Assembly: GCF_004295795.1 (NCBI RefSeq) | Contig: NZ_SEBR01000008.1 | Coordinates: forward strand, 62,001-126,000 | Source of the DNA: Flavobacterium sp. | Lineage (GTDB): Bacteria; Bacteroidota; Bacteroidia; Flavobacteriales; Flavobacteriaceae | DNA: 64,000 nucleotides | Reading direction: 5' to 3' | Shown here: piece after piece, positions 43,847 to 53,600 of the stretch | Layout of the letters: every line of letters begins with the position of its first letter | Numbering within the stretch: the first letter of the stretch is position 1 | Translations under genes and position numbers: made by a program | The notes under the pieces: model-generated | What the model was told of the DNA's origin: nothing | Database searches by the model: none | Seen by the model: the letters and a program-made list of their open reading frames with translations, nothing else

Positions 43847-44761
43847 ATGAAAAAATTCATTTTCAGTATTGCTTCTTTCCTTGTCGGAATGTTCGCCCAA
43901 GCCCAGGATTTTCAAGGCATGGCGGTTTATGAATCCAAAACGAGCACGGCCGAATTCCAGGCCAGGATGGGTGAAAACAGAGACATTTCGCCCGAGATGA
44001 AAAAACGTATGGAAGAAGGCATGAAAGCCATGTTCGAGAAAACGTTCATCCTGAATTTCGACAAATCGGCCTCGATCTATAAAGAGGAAGAAAAACTCGA
44101 ATCGCCGGGCGGACCTCAAGGCGGATTCAGCATGCGAATGGCCTCGTCAATGATGGGCGGAGGCGGAACGTATTATAAAGACGTGAAAACCAAAATGTAC
44201 ACGGTCGACAAAGATTTCATGGGAAAGGAATTCCTCGTGAAGGATTCGCTTCCGAAGCTGAACTGGAAAATGGAGAGTGAGACCAAGAAAATCGGCGAGT
44301 ACACTTGTTATAAAGCTACGGCTGTTGTTCCGGCGAGCAAGTCGGATTTCAGGAATTTCCGTCCGAAAAGACGCGATGAGGAAAAGAAAGACGACAAAGC
44401 CAAAACCGACAAAAAGGACGAAACCCAAAAGAAAACCAACTTCATGGACGAAGTCGAAATGCCCAAAGACGTAACTGTAACCGCTTGGTATACGCCAGAT
44501 ATTCCGGTGAACCAAGGTCCGGAAAGTTATTGGGGTTTGCCTGGATTGATTCTCGAGATAAACGATGGAAAAACGGTAGTGCTTTGCTCGAAAGTGGTTT
44601 TGAACCCAAAGGACAAAGTGGCGATCAAGCCGGCCACGAAAGGCGATAAAGTCACCCAGAAACAATACGATGAGATCGTCGTGAAAAAAATGGAGGAATT
44701 CCGTGAAATGCGCGGTCAAGGCGGTCCGGGCCAACGCGGCGGAACGATCAGAATGAACTAA
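43847..44761 (+). CDS. GLPGLI-family protein
   Basis: 304 residues from ATG 43847, which gives a signal peptide (MKKFIFSIASFLVGMFAQAQ). The namesake motif YWGLPGLILEI lies near 225-235. A Lys/Asp-rich spacer (KDDKAKTDKKDETQKKT) precedes it and a Gly/Arg/Gln-rich tail ends the protein. GLPGLI proteins are periplasmic proteins of unknown function that often lie beside TonB-dependent receptor-like proteins, as here. Confidence 0.88.
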   Translation: MKKFIFSIASFLVGMFAQAQDFQGMAVYESKTSTAEFQARMGENRDISPEMKKRMEEGMKAMFEKTFILNFDKSASIYKEEEKLESPGGPQGGFSMRMASSMMGGGGTYYKDVKTKMYTVDKDFMGKEFLVKDSLPKLNWKMESETKKIGEYTCYKATAVVPASKSDFRNFRPKRRDEEKKDDKAKTDKKDETQKKTNFMDEVEMPKDVTVTAWYTPDIPVNQGPESYWGLPGLILEINDGKTVVLCSKVVLNPKDKVAIKPATKGDKVTQKQYDEIVVKKMEEFREMRGQGGPGQRGGTIRMN

Positions 44762-44772
44762 GAAACAGGCTG

Positions 44773-44815
44773 CCATCAATCTGAACTTTCGATTTGGGTT
44801 GATGGTTTTTTTTTA
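44773..44815 (+). terminator. terminator after the GLPGLI gene
   Basis: CCATCAA and TTGATGG pair, followed by nine T. It sits between the GLPGLI gene and the receptor gene, so the second may need its own start or read-through. Confidence 0.55.
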
Positions 44816-44829
44816 TCCAGACAACAAAC

Positions 44830-47553
44830 ATGAGGAACTTTATTTTCTTCCTTTTCGGATTGGTTTCGCTTTCCGGATTTTCCCAAAACGTCCGCTTTGA
44901 CGGAAACATCGTCGACAACGACGGAAAACCGCTCGAAATGGCGAACATCATGGCCGTCAACAACGCCACGAAAGCCATCGACGCTTATGCGATCACGAAC
45001 GACAAAGGCAAATTCGTGCTCAACCTGAACGCAAATTCCGATTATACCGTCAAGGCGAGTTACCTAGGAATGGCGGCCAAGGAATTCAACCTCAAGACCT
45101 TGAACGAGAATATTTCCCAACAAGTCAAAATGGAAGCCGGCGGAATCGAGTTGAACGCGGTAGAGATCGTCAAGGAAATGCCGGTTTCCATCAACGGCGA
45201 CACGATTTCCTATAACGCCGATTCGTTCAAGACCGGAACAGAGCGCAAACTCGAGGACGTGTTGAAAAAACTTCCGGGCGTAGAAGTCAACGCCGACGGA
45301 GAAATCGAGGTCGAAGGCAAAAAAGTCCAGAAACTCATGGTCGAAGGCAAGGATTTCTTTGATGGCGATACCAAATTGGGCGTGAAAAACATTCCGGCAG
45401 ACGCGATCGACAAAGTTCAGGTCTTGCGCAACTACAACGAGGTCAGTCAACTGAAAGGCCTTGAGAACAACGAGGAAAGCGTGGCGATGAACATCAAGCT
45501 AAAATCGGGCAAAAAGAATTTCTGGTTTGGCGACATGACCGCCGGAACCGGCGTCGGACACGAGGAAAACCGCTTTTTGCTGAATCCGAAGTTGTTCTAT
45601 TACAGCCCGAAATACAGCATAAACGTGATCGGAAACTTCAACAACATAGGCGAATTGCCGCTCACGATACAGGATTATTTCAAGATGACAGGCGGATTCA
45701 GGTCAATGATGAGACGCAGCGGCGCAAACTTCAACGTGTCGTCCAACGACTTGGGAATCGCAATGCTGAGAAACAACCGCGCCAAGGAAATCGACACAGA
45801 TTTCGGAGCTGCGAACTTCTCGTACAATCCGACAAAATCCTGGACAATAAGTGGTTTCGGAATCCTTTCGCGTTCCAAAACCCAAATGGAAACCGATTCC
45901 CAAACCGAATACGTCGAAGAAGACATCCAGGAAAACCGCGAGGACAGATCGCGTCAAACCTCGAGTTTCGGATTGTTCAAACTGAGTTCGTCCTACAAAC
46001 CGAGCACGAAATTCCAGTTCGATTACGATGCGTTGCTCAAGACTTCCAAACAGGATGAAAACGCGAGTTTGCTTCGCGAGTCTATCGTGAACGGCGTTTC
46101 GACCCTGGAAAATATCTACACGGAAAAAGAACAGGACCCGATTTCGTTCAACCAAAACCTGAGTCTATATTACACGCTAAACGAAAAGAACGTGTTCTCG
46201 TTCGAGGCGCAGCAGTTGTACCAAAACGAAGATCCTTTCTACAACGCGAATCTGGCTACGCAGCCGTTCAGTTTCGCCGACTACATTTCTGGACAATTGC
46301 GAAACGACATCAACCAACAGCGCTTCGTCAAGACCAATAAGTTCGATGCCAAAGCCGACTATTATTATATGTTGACTCCGAAATCGAACATCAATGTAAC
46401 GCTCGGAAATACGTATTCTTACCAAAATTTCGATTCGCGGATCTATCAGGTTCTCGACAACGAGCAAGTCAACGACCTCGATTCTCCCGAAAACCGCAAC
46501 GACGTGAATTATGCGTTCAACGATGCATTCGTCGGCGTTCATTACAAATTGCTTTTTGGGCAATTCACGTTCAATCCGGGATTTTCGGTTCACACTTTTT
46601 CGATGACGAACCAACAGAACGGAACGACTTTTTCACGGGATTTCCAGAAATTCCTGCCCGATTTTTACGTGATGTGGCAAATTAGAAAGTCTGAAACCTT
46701 GACTTACACTTACCAATTGAGCAACGATTTCACCGACATCAACCAGTTGGCCGAAGGTTACGTTTTTTCGAACTACAACAGTTTGTTTAGAGGCAACCGA
46801 TACTTGGAGAACGCGACTTCGCAAGTGCACTCGTTGCGTTACTTCCGATACAATATGTTCAATTTCGAGAATATCTTCGGAAACCTTTCTTACACCAAAA
46901 GAACCGATGCGGTCAAAAACCAGGCCTTTTTCGACGGAGTGAACCAAACCAACACGCCGTTCAATTCGCGTTTCGCCGACGAAACCGCCTCGGGAATGGG
47001 AAGCTACGGACGTTCGTTCCTAAAATATTACAAAGCCCAGATAAGCGCGGCCTTGAACTGGTCGAAATTCAACAACCTCGTTCTGGTTCCGAATCCCGGC
47101 ACGGGCGAACTCGATTCCCAACGCCGCACGACCGAAAGTTTCACGCAAAATTACCGCTTGAGCGCCTCGACGAATTTCCGAAAAATACCGAACCTCGAAA
47201 TCGGATACAGTTTTACCGTCAACGAATTCACGGGGCAAACGTTCTACACCGACCAACCTTTCGCCAAACTCGACTATTATTTCCTGAACGCGTTTTCGTT
47301 CGTCGCCGATTACCAATTTTATCACTACTACAACAAATCAGGTACGAACGCCGTCGACAACCAATACGATTTCCTCAACGCCAGCCTGATCTACCAAAAG
47401 AAAGACAGCAAATGGGAATACAAAATCGCGGCCACGAATTTGCTGAATACGACATCTTTGAACGACAACAGTTTCGACCAGTTCCGAATCACGAATTCAC
47501 AGTATTTCGTGCAGCCGCGGTATGTGATTTTGAGTTTTAAGTATAATCTTTAG
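44830..47553 (+). CDS. TonB-dependent receptor-like outer-membrane protein
   Basis: 907 residues. Signal peptide (MRNFIFFLFGLVSLSGFSQ), a carboxypeptidase-regulatory-like domain at ~22-105 (DGNIVDNDGKPLEMANIMAV), a plug domain (DVLKKLPGVEVNADGEIEVE, then QKLMVEGKDFFDGD), and a long beta-barrel ending in RYVILSFKYNL, an aromatic-rich terminal strand. This type lacks an obvious TonB box and often pairs with GLPGLI proteins. The cargo is unknown. Confidence 0.88.
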   Translation: MRNFIFFLFGLVSLSGFSQNVRFDGNIVDNDGKPLEMANIMAVNNATKAIDAYAITNDKGKFVLNLNANSDYTVKASYLGMAAKEFNLKTLNENISQQVKMEAGGIELNAVEIVKEMPVSINGDTISYNADSFKTGTERKLEDVLKKLPGVEVNADGEIEVEGKKVQKLMVEGKDFFDGDTKLGVKNIPADAIDKVQVLRNYNEVSQLKGLENNEESVAMNIKLKSGKKNFWFGDMTAGTGVGHEENRFLLNPKLFYYSPKYSINVIGNFNNIGELPLTIQDYFKMTGGFRSMMRRSGANFNVSSNDLGIAMLRNNRAKEIDTDFGAANFSYNPTKSWTISGFGILSRSKTQMETDSQTEYVEEDIQENREDRSRQTSSFGLFKLSSSYKPSTKFQFDYDALLKTSKQDENASLLRESIVNGVSTLENIYTEKEQDPISFNQNLSLYYTLNEKNVFSFEAQQLYQNEDPFYNANLATQPFSFADYISGQLRNDINQQRFVKTNKFDAKADYYYMLTPKSNINVTLGNTYSYQNFDSRIYQVLDNEQVNDLDSPENRNDVNYAFNDAFVGVHYKLLFGQFTFNPGFSVHTFSMTNQQNGTTFSRDFQKFLPDFYVMWQIRKSETLTYTYQLSNDFTDINQLAEGYVFSNYNSLFRGNRYLENATSQVHSLRYFRYNMFNFENIFGNLSYTKRTDAVKNQAFFDGVNQTNTPFNSRFADETASGMGSYGRSFLKYYKAQISAALNWSKFNNLVLVPNPGTGELDSQRRTTESFTQNYRLSASTNFRKIPNLEIGYSFTVNEFTGQTFYTDQPFAKLDYYFLNAFSFVADYQFYHYYNKSGTNAVDNQYDFLNASLIYQKKDSKWEYKIAATNLLNTTSLNDNSFDQFRITNSQYFVQPRYVILSFKYNL

Positions 47554-47575
47554 GGGATGAGAAGAAGTAGATAAT

Positions 47576-47620
47576 AGATAATAGACGGATAGATAATAGA
47601 CGGATAGATAATAGACGCTT
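47576..47620. repeat. short tandem repeat, three 15-bp units
   Basis: AGATAATAGACGGAT occurs at 47576-47590 and 47591-47605, and the third unit at 47606-47620 ends GCTT. A partial unit precedes from about 47568. It lies just after the receptor stop codon in a 180-bp gap with nothing else recognised. Confidence 0.8.
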
Positions 47621-47733
47621 TGCGCAACTTACTCACCTTTCGCAAGTCAGCTTCCAAAAAAAAAATCTCAAAAATCTAATGGATTGTATAAATTGCGCGA
47701 CAGTAAAAAACCAATTTATCACATTCAGACTTT

Positions 47734-48345
47734 ATGAAACAATTCTTGCTTCGACTTACGTTTTCCATCGCGATTTGCACTTCCCTTTTCTCATGCGGAG
47801 AATCGACACCTACAAGACAATTCGTCTTCCTGAATTCAAACGACAAGGAACTGAATCTGGTGGTCGAGAGAGATGGCGAATATGAAGTCGATGCAAAAGT
47901 GCCGGCACACTCGAAAATCTTCGAGAACCTGAAAGCGGGAAAGGTGAAAATCATGACTTTTGACGGCGATAAGTGCATCAACTTATTTGAGAATTACGTC
48001 ATAAAAAAAGACAGCGCAAACGAATATACTTGCATCGATCTCGACGGAGAAATCCAATACGCGCTCGTCAAAACGTCTTATCTGTATGACGGTACAAACA
48101 GTTTATCGCAGGCTATTTCAGATGCAAAAGGAGTAAATACAATCGAGTTTTTAGGTCCGCTTAGAAATTCAGACAAAGAATTCATAGTCGATTTCGCCCC
48201 AAAATGGCCTTTCGAGAAACTTCCGAAAAAAATCGGCGCAATGGAAGAAAGCTGGGCATTGGTTCCAATTTACTCCGCAACTGAAAACAAAGAAGAACTA
48301 AACAAGTACGTCGATTCTTATTTGCGAGGTTTAGGATCCGAATAA
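47734..48345 (+). CDS. lipoprotein of unknown function
   Basis: 203 residues. The signal (LLRLTFSIAICTSLFSC) gives a lipidated Cys near 21. The mature region begins STPTRQFVFLNSNDKELNLV, a short beta-rich domain, and continues to a charged C-terminus (NKEELNKYVDSYLRG). No family recognised. It is followed after 71 bp by another small exported protein gene in the same direction. Confidence 0.6.
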   Translation: MKQFLLRLTFSIAICTSLFSCGESTPTRQFVFLNSNDKELNLVVERDGEYEVDAKVPAHSKIFENLKAGKVKIMTFDGDKCINLFENYVIKKDSANEYTCIDLDGEIQYALVKTSYLYDGTNSLSQAISDAKGVNTIEFLGPLRNSDKEFIVDFAPKWPFEKLPKKIGAMEESWALVPIYSATENKEELNKYVDSYLRGLGSE

Positions 48346-48416
48346 ATCGGACGTAACCACGAGAAACATAATCAATCCGTAACTGTAAAAATCTCCTGAA
48401 TACCGAATCAGAACGC

Positions 48417-48773
48417 ATGAAAAAAAGAATTGTTTTTTGTGTAGGCGTTGCTGTATTCGGCATTTTTACCGTTGTAGTATACAACTCAAAAAGAGAGTTT
48501 TACGAAGAAAAAAGCAATTTCTACGACCTCGATTTTAACGGCCAGATCACTAAGATTACTGACGGAAGAGCAACTAAAATACATTATAATACCGAAGATT
48601 TTTTCTACACAGATTTCCTCGAAAATGGTGTCGCGGCAGAAGAAACGATCAAAATTGGAGATGTCGTCAAAAAACAAGATTCAGTACTGGAAGTTTTCCG
48701 CAATGATAAAACGATACTTTCTTTAACAGTCGAAAAGCCAGAGGAAAGCTACTTTTCATTTTTCTTCGATTGA
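48417..48773 (+). CDS. small membrane-anchored hypothetical protein
   Basis: 118 residues. A single N-terminal hydrophobic helix (RIVFCVGVAVFGIFTVVVY) anchors a soluble region. This has a strand-rich core (DFNGQITKITDGRATKIHYN, then IKIGDVVKKQDSVLEVF). The pattern G-x-x-I-K-I-G-D-x-V-x-K resembles many flavobacterial small proteins of unknown function. No motif decides its role. Confidence 0.6.
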   Translation: MKKRIVFCVGVAVFGIFTVVVYNSKREFYEEKSNFYDLDFNGQITKITDGRATKIHYNTEDFFYTDFLENGVAAEETIKIGDVVKKQDSVLEVFRNDKTILSLTVEKPEESYFSFFFD

Positions 48774-48803
48774 TGTTGGCGTCCGTATTTCCGATGGCTC
48801 AAT

Positions 48804-49111
48804 TCAGACACAAACCGAAATGAGAACAACTTGCTTCAGCGGGATTTGATTCTGAAAAAACGGCGCTCGCAACACAATACCGAATTCCAAAATATCCAAC
48901 TTAGTAAGATCGCCCAGTCCGATCGAAAAATTTTCCGAATCGGCCAAAAACCCAACAATTTTCCATTTGAAATCTACGGTAAACGGCACCATCCGATTCT
49001 TGATCTGCCAAATCAGCCGGAATATACGTCAAATCACATTTCGGAAAATCCCTCGAACATTGCTACCGACAAGCCTTGCAACGCGCTTGGATCGAAGTCT
49101 AAAATCTCCAT
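48804..49111 (-). pseudogene. frameshifted minus-strand gene of unknown family
   Basis: A minus-strand ATG at 49109-49111 begins MEILDFDPSALQGLSVAMFE. A second frame continues DFPKCDLTYIPADLADQESD, and a third carries PFTVDFKWKIVGFLADSENF to QNQIPLKQVVLISVCV and a stop at 48804. The three pieces abut in order, so at least two frame changes seem to have broken one ~100-codon gene. No family recognised. Chance or sequencing error remain possible. The rest of the gap 48774-49248 shows nothing else. Confidence 0.4.
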
Positions 49112-49248
49112 CTCAATCGATTCAAGTTATAGTTGGTTCCAAAACCAGTAGTGAAAAATATTTTGCATAAGCGACTAACGATGAGCAAAATAAAATATTA
49201 TATTACACAAAATTCACATTTATTTAACAACAACACAACAAAAACCGA

Positions 49249-52200
49249 ATGACGAAAACTTTACTCACGCTTTTGCTGTCGACGTTGGCTTTTACCGCCA
49301 AGGCACAAATCGCGAAAAATCCGCAAAAGGAGACGACCACCCATACGATGGCGCTCCACACTGTCGCCGAGGAATTAGTGCAGCAACGCACCAAATATTC
49401 TCGCACTTTCAGAAACACGAACACAACCAAGACGACTGTGCAATCTTCCGTTCCGCTTCACTATTTGGGAACTGACGGAAGTTGGCACAGCATCGACTAC
49501 AGTGCGAAAAAATCCGGCACGTCAATACTTTATCCCGCTCAGGAAGCTTTCGTTTCAGTAGATTCCAAAAACGGAGCGATAAAATTCAGCCAGCAAAATA
49601 TCGTACTGCAAGGCGAAACTTCGTTCACATTTGTTACTTCGGATGGAAGACCAGCCCAAACGATTGATACCAAAAAATGGGAAACTTCCAATTTGACCGG
49701 AAACGAATTAAGATTCCAGAACGCATCACAACCGCTTTCAAAATCGGTGAATTTTTACGAGCAAGCTTTGAAATATGGCTACTCGATCGCCAATCAGTCG
49801 GCCTTTTCGGGTCAATTCGACAAAATGCTCGTTTCGGAAATCGTTTCGCTGCCACGCGGATTCAGCCTGCAAAACGACAGCGCTACCAATAGGATTTCAG
49901 TTTTGGACGCCAACGGAAATGAAATACTGGTTTTTCAGCAACCGATTATTTCCGACGCAAAAGTCCTGCCTCGAAGCCAGCGCAATCTGTCAATCGAAGG
50001 CCGATATAAAGTCACCAAAATCGACGAAACGCACCACAGAATCGAGATCGGGATCGACGGATCTTGGCTGCAATCGCCTAAACGCGTCTTCCCGATAACG
50101 ATCGATCCGGTCGTAACGGTGAACAATTTGAATTCTATCAATTCCTGTTTTTTCCCGTCGTATCAACAGGCACCGCTTTCAGTTGCCGTTCCCGCTGGCG
50201 AAACCGTGCTTTCCTCAAATATCAGTTACGATTTCATAGCAGTCGCCGGATCTGGCGCCTGGATGAGCGATCAGCGCAGTTTCGTTTCGGGTCCGAATGG
50301 GCAAACTGCTGTTCAGATTGGGGTTGGAGACACGGCCGGAACTTACACGTACAACATCAACGACGCCACGATCGGGAATGTCGTTTCTACCGGACAAATC
50401 CAGTACACGTTCAACTTTGCGCGCGATTATGGCGGAAGCGGCTGCAACGCAACCTACGATTTCGTGAACAGACGGACCGTTTCGGTTACTTATGGCGCGA
50501 TCGAATTTGGGAACGGTCCGCTTGTCATCAACGAATATTCGGCTGCGAACCGCAATTTCAACGATGGTTTCAACCGAAACGAAGATTGGGTGGAACTTTA
50601 CAATTCCAGCCCGACCAGTTATTTCAACCTCGCGGGCTATTATCTGAGCAACAACGTAAATAATCCCACCAAGTGGCAAATCCAGGACGGAATCATTCCG
50701 CCCAACAGCCGTGTGCTGATTTTTTGTTCGAACCGCGGCATTTCCTCGGGCACGGTGCTACACGCAAGTTTCGATTTGACGCAAACCGATCCGGACGAGA
50801 TCGTACTTTCCGATCCAAGCGGAACAATTCTCGAAAGCATCGTGATGACCGCTACGCAAACCAACCATTCCTACGGAAGAACAACAGATGGAGCAGCGAC
50901 TTGGAGTGTTTTTTCGATACCGACGCCAGGCCAAAGCAACACCAACGGATTCGCCAACTACTCCACCAAACCGACGATCAGCGTTCCGGCGGGAAAATAT
51001 GCGAGTTCGATCAGCGTCACTTTGGCTACCACGGGCCAAAACGAGCAAATCCGCTATACTTTGAACGGCGCCACTCCTACCGCAACCTCCGCACTTTACG
51101 CCGGCCCGATTACCATTTCGCAGTCGAGTGTTTTGCGAGCGCGGACTTTCAGCACCTCGCCTGCCATTTTGCCCGGATTTATCGAGACGAATACTTATCT
51201 GATAAACGAAACCTCGACACTTCCGACGGTTTCGGTTTCGGGAGACGCGAATTTGCTGACATTGCTTAATGGAACACAAATCGAGCCGACCGGATATTTC
51301 GAATATTTTGAGTCCGACGGCACTTTCGTGGACGAGACTATGGGCGATTTCGACAAGCACGGAAACGACTCGTGGGCCTACAACCAACGCGGAATCGACT
51401 TCATAGCGCGGGACGACCACGGCTACAAAAGACGTTTGGAACACCAATTTTTCAACACGAGCGACCGCACGAACTACAGACGTCTTATCCTCAAAGCGGC
51501 CGGAAGCGATAACTTTCCATTCCAAAGCGGAGGCGCGCACATGCGGGATGTTTTCGTCCAGAAAATATCGGAAACAGCGGGACTGGATCTCGACGAGAGA
51601 CGCAGCAGCTTCGTTTCGTTGTTCGTGAACGGCCAATATTGGGGCGTTTACGATCTGCGCGAGAAAGTCGACGACAACCAATACACCGATTATTATTACG
51701 GACAGGATTACATTTTCCGCGACAGCGACCAATATATCCAATACATCAAGACTTGGGGCGCGACGAATCCTGAATTCGGAAACCAGCCGGCAATCGCTGC
51801 TTGGGACAATCTGATGACTTTTGTGCAAAGCAACGATATGGCGGTCGAAGCCAATTACGATTATGTCGATTCGCAGCTCAACATCAACAGCCTCATCGAT
51901 TATTTCGTGCTGAATTCCTACATGGTCAACAAGGATTGGCTCAACTGGAATACGTCCTGGTGGCGCGGTTTGAATCCTTCGGGAGGCGCTTTGAAATGGC
52001 GTTATTCGCTTTGGGATTGCGATGGCGTCCTTGGCCATTACATCAATTACACGGGAATTCCTGACATTACCGCTGATGCCGATCCTTGTAATGCCGAGGC
52101 TTTGGACGTTGGCGTCGGTCACGCGCAGACCATCGAAAAACTCATAACGGAAAGCCCGATCGTAAGACAGCGCTACATCACGCGATATGCAGATCTGCTC

Positions 52201-53469
52201 AACACGCATCTGTCGTGCGAACAAGTGACACAGGTTTTCGACAGCATTGTCTCCGTCCTGACTCCGGAAATGCCAAAACAAATCCAGCGCTGGGGCGGCA
52301 ATATGGCCACGTGGCAAGCCAACGTTCAGGAAGCGCGCACGTTTTTGTTGGCCAGATGTTCCCAAACCATAAACACCGGAATGGTGGAATGTTACAATGT
52401 GACCGGACCTTTCGAGACCGTTTTCGAAGTCCAGCCGGCGAATTCCGGAACGATCAAGATGAATTCCGAATGGCTGGCGCAGTACCCGTACACGGCGAAC
52501 ATCTTCGGAAACATTGAAACTTTGCTCAAAGCCCAAGCCAATACGGGCTACGAATTCAGCCATTGGACAGTCGATGGAACGACGATTTCGCCAAACGACA
52601 CTTCGATTGACATAGTACTCGAAATTTCTCAGGCGACATCGGTCACGGCTCATTTTGTCGAGCAGACGAATGCCGAACAAGCGCTCTACTACTGGCATTT
52701 CAACAACCTCGTAACTCCGGTCGACGTCACGACGATTCCGGCCGATTACAACCAAGTTTCTGGCGCGAATCCCATGATGACTTATACCGGAAGCGGTCCG
52801 CGCGACATCGATGCGAACAATACCGGATCGATCCTCAACACACATTTCGACGAACTGTCGGGCAAATGTGCGCGCGTGAGGAATCCGTCCCAAGGCAGAA
52901 CGATCCAGTTCGACTTGCCGACGACAGGATTCGAGCAGATCAAATTCGCCTACGCGATCCAACGCACGAACGAAGGCCAGCTCATGAACCACATCTCTTA
53001 CAGTCTCGACGGCACGACGTTCCTCCAAACCGGATTGACGCAATCGACGTTCAACATCGGAACAGATTTCAGCCTCGTCAACCTCGATCTTTCGGCCATA
53101 AACGCAGCGAACAACAACGCCAATTTCAAGATCCGGATCGCGTTCGAGGGCAACACCACGGGCGATAACGGCAACAACAGGTTCGACAACGTCACGCTAA
53201 AAGGCACACAACAACTTTCTGTACCGCAGGCCGATGCCGCCGTGTTTAGCCTTTACCCCAATCCGTTTACCGACAAAGTGCACGTCGTTGGAAACCAACC
53301 CATAAACGAAATGTACGTATATGACGTTTTGGGCAAGAACATCTGGAAAAAAACGAACGTCGGCACGAACAATCAGACTATTGAATTGGGAGAATTGTCG
53401 GCCGGAATTTATTTCCTCAAAGTGAAATTCGAAAAAGGTTCGAAAACGTTCAAATTGATACGACAATAA
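49249..53469 (+). CDS. large secreted CotH/lamin-tail surface protein with T9SS sorting domain
   Basis: 1406 residues. Signal peptide (MTKTLLTLLLSTLAFTAKAQ), an unassigned N-terminal region (~25-420), a lamin-tail domain near 420-535 (VINEYSAANRNFNDG, NEDWVELYNS, LAGYYLSNN), a chitobiase C-terminal-like module near 570-640 (IRYTLNGATPTATSALYAGP), a CotH kinase-like domain near 690-1030 (GIDFIARDDHGYKRRLEHQF, ANGQ/VNGQYWGVYDLREKVD, WDCDG), a repeat-type region (GYEFSHWTVDGT), a C-terminal jelly-roll and a T9SS domain (LYPNPFTDKV ... GIYFLKVKF). CotH-like domains can act as protein kinases. Cell-surface or extracellular. Confidence 0.9.
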   Translation: MTKTLLTLLLSTLAFTAKAQIAKNPQKETTTHTMALHTVAEELVQQRTKYSRTFRNTNTTKTTVQSSVPLHYLGTDGSWHSIDYSAKKSGTSILYPAQEAFVSVDSKNGAIKFSQQNIVLQGETSFTFVTSDGRPAQTIDTKKWETSNLTGNELRFQNASQPLSKSVNFYEQALKYGYSIANQSAFSGQFDKMLVSEIVSLPRGFSLQNDSATNRISVLDANGNEILVFQQPIISDAKVLPRSQRNLSIEGRYKVTKIDETHHRIEIGIDGSWLQSPKRVFPITIDPVVTVNNLNSINSCFFPSYQQAPLSVAVPAGETVLSSNISYDFIAVAGSGAWMSDQRSFVSGPNGQTAVQIGVGDTAGTYTYNINDATIGNVVSTGQIQYTFNFARDYGGSGCNATYDFVNRRTVSVTYGAIEFGNGPLVINEYSAANRNFNDGFNRNEDWVELYNSSPTSYFNLAGYYLSNNVNNPTKWQIQDGIIPPNSRVLIFCSNRGISSGTVLHASFDLTQTDPDEIVLSDPSGTILESIVMTATQTNHSYGRTTDGAATWSVFSIPTPGQSNTNGFANYSTKPTISVPAGKYASSISVTLATTGQNEQIRYTLNGATPTATSALYAGPITISQSSVLRARTFSTSPAILPGFIETNTYLINETSTLPTVSVSGDANLLTLLNGTQIEPTGYFEYFESDGTFVDETMGDFDKHGNDSWAYNQRGIDFIARDDHGYKRRLEHQFFNTSDRTNYRRLILKAAGSDNFPFQSGGAHMRDVFVQKISETAGLDLDERRSSFVSLFVNGQYWGVYDLREKVDDNQYTDYYYGQDYIFRDSDQYIQYIKTWGATNPEFGNQPAIAAWDNLMTFVQSNDMAVEANYDYVDSQLNINSLIDYFVLNSYMVNKDWLNWNTSWWRGLNPSGGALKWRYSLWDCDGVLGHYINYTGIPDITADADPCNAEALDVGVGHAQTIEKLITESPIVRQRYITRYADLLNTHLSCEQVTQVFDSIVSVLTPEMPKQIQRWGGNMATWQANVQEARTFLLARCSQTINTGMVECYNVTGPFETVFEVQPANSGTIKMNSEWLAQYPYTANIFGNIETLLKAQANTGYEFSHWTVDGTTISPNDTSIDIVLEISQATSVTAHFVEQTNAEQALYYWHFNNLVTPVDVTTIPADYNQVSGANPMMTYTGSGPRDIDANNTGSILNTHFDELSGKCARVRNPSQGRTIQFDLPTTGFEQIKFAYAIQRTNEGQLMNHISYSLDGTTFLQTGLTQSTFNIGTDFSLVNLDLSAINAANNNANFKIRIAFEGNTTGDNGNNRFDNVTLKGTQQLSVPQADAAVFSLYPNPFTDKVHVVGNQPINEMYVYDVLGKNIWKKTNVGTNNQTIELGELSAGIYFLKVKFEKGSKTFKLIRQ

Positions 53470-53492
53470 ACGATTCAGATTTGTTTTAAAAG

Positions 53493-53525
53493 AAAGCGTC
53501 CGTTTGAAAATGGGCGCTTTTCGTT
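53493..53525 (+). terminator. terminator after the CotH gene
   Basis: AAAGCGTCC and GGGCGCTTT pair around a 10-nt loop, followed by TCGTTTTT. Confidence 0.65.
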
Positions 53526-53600
53526 TTTGGAAAATTCGCATCGGCCAGGAAAAGAACTTTTATTCCTTTTCTTTACCTTTATCGAATCACAACAAAAGCT

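Noticed and set aside
50758-53043. 761-codon open frame on the minus strand over the CotH gene
   Set aside because: Its translation is Arg/Val/Ile-rich with no domains and mirrors the sense codon bias. The sense gene has a signal peptide, clear domains and a sorting tail.
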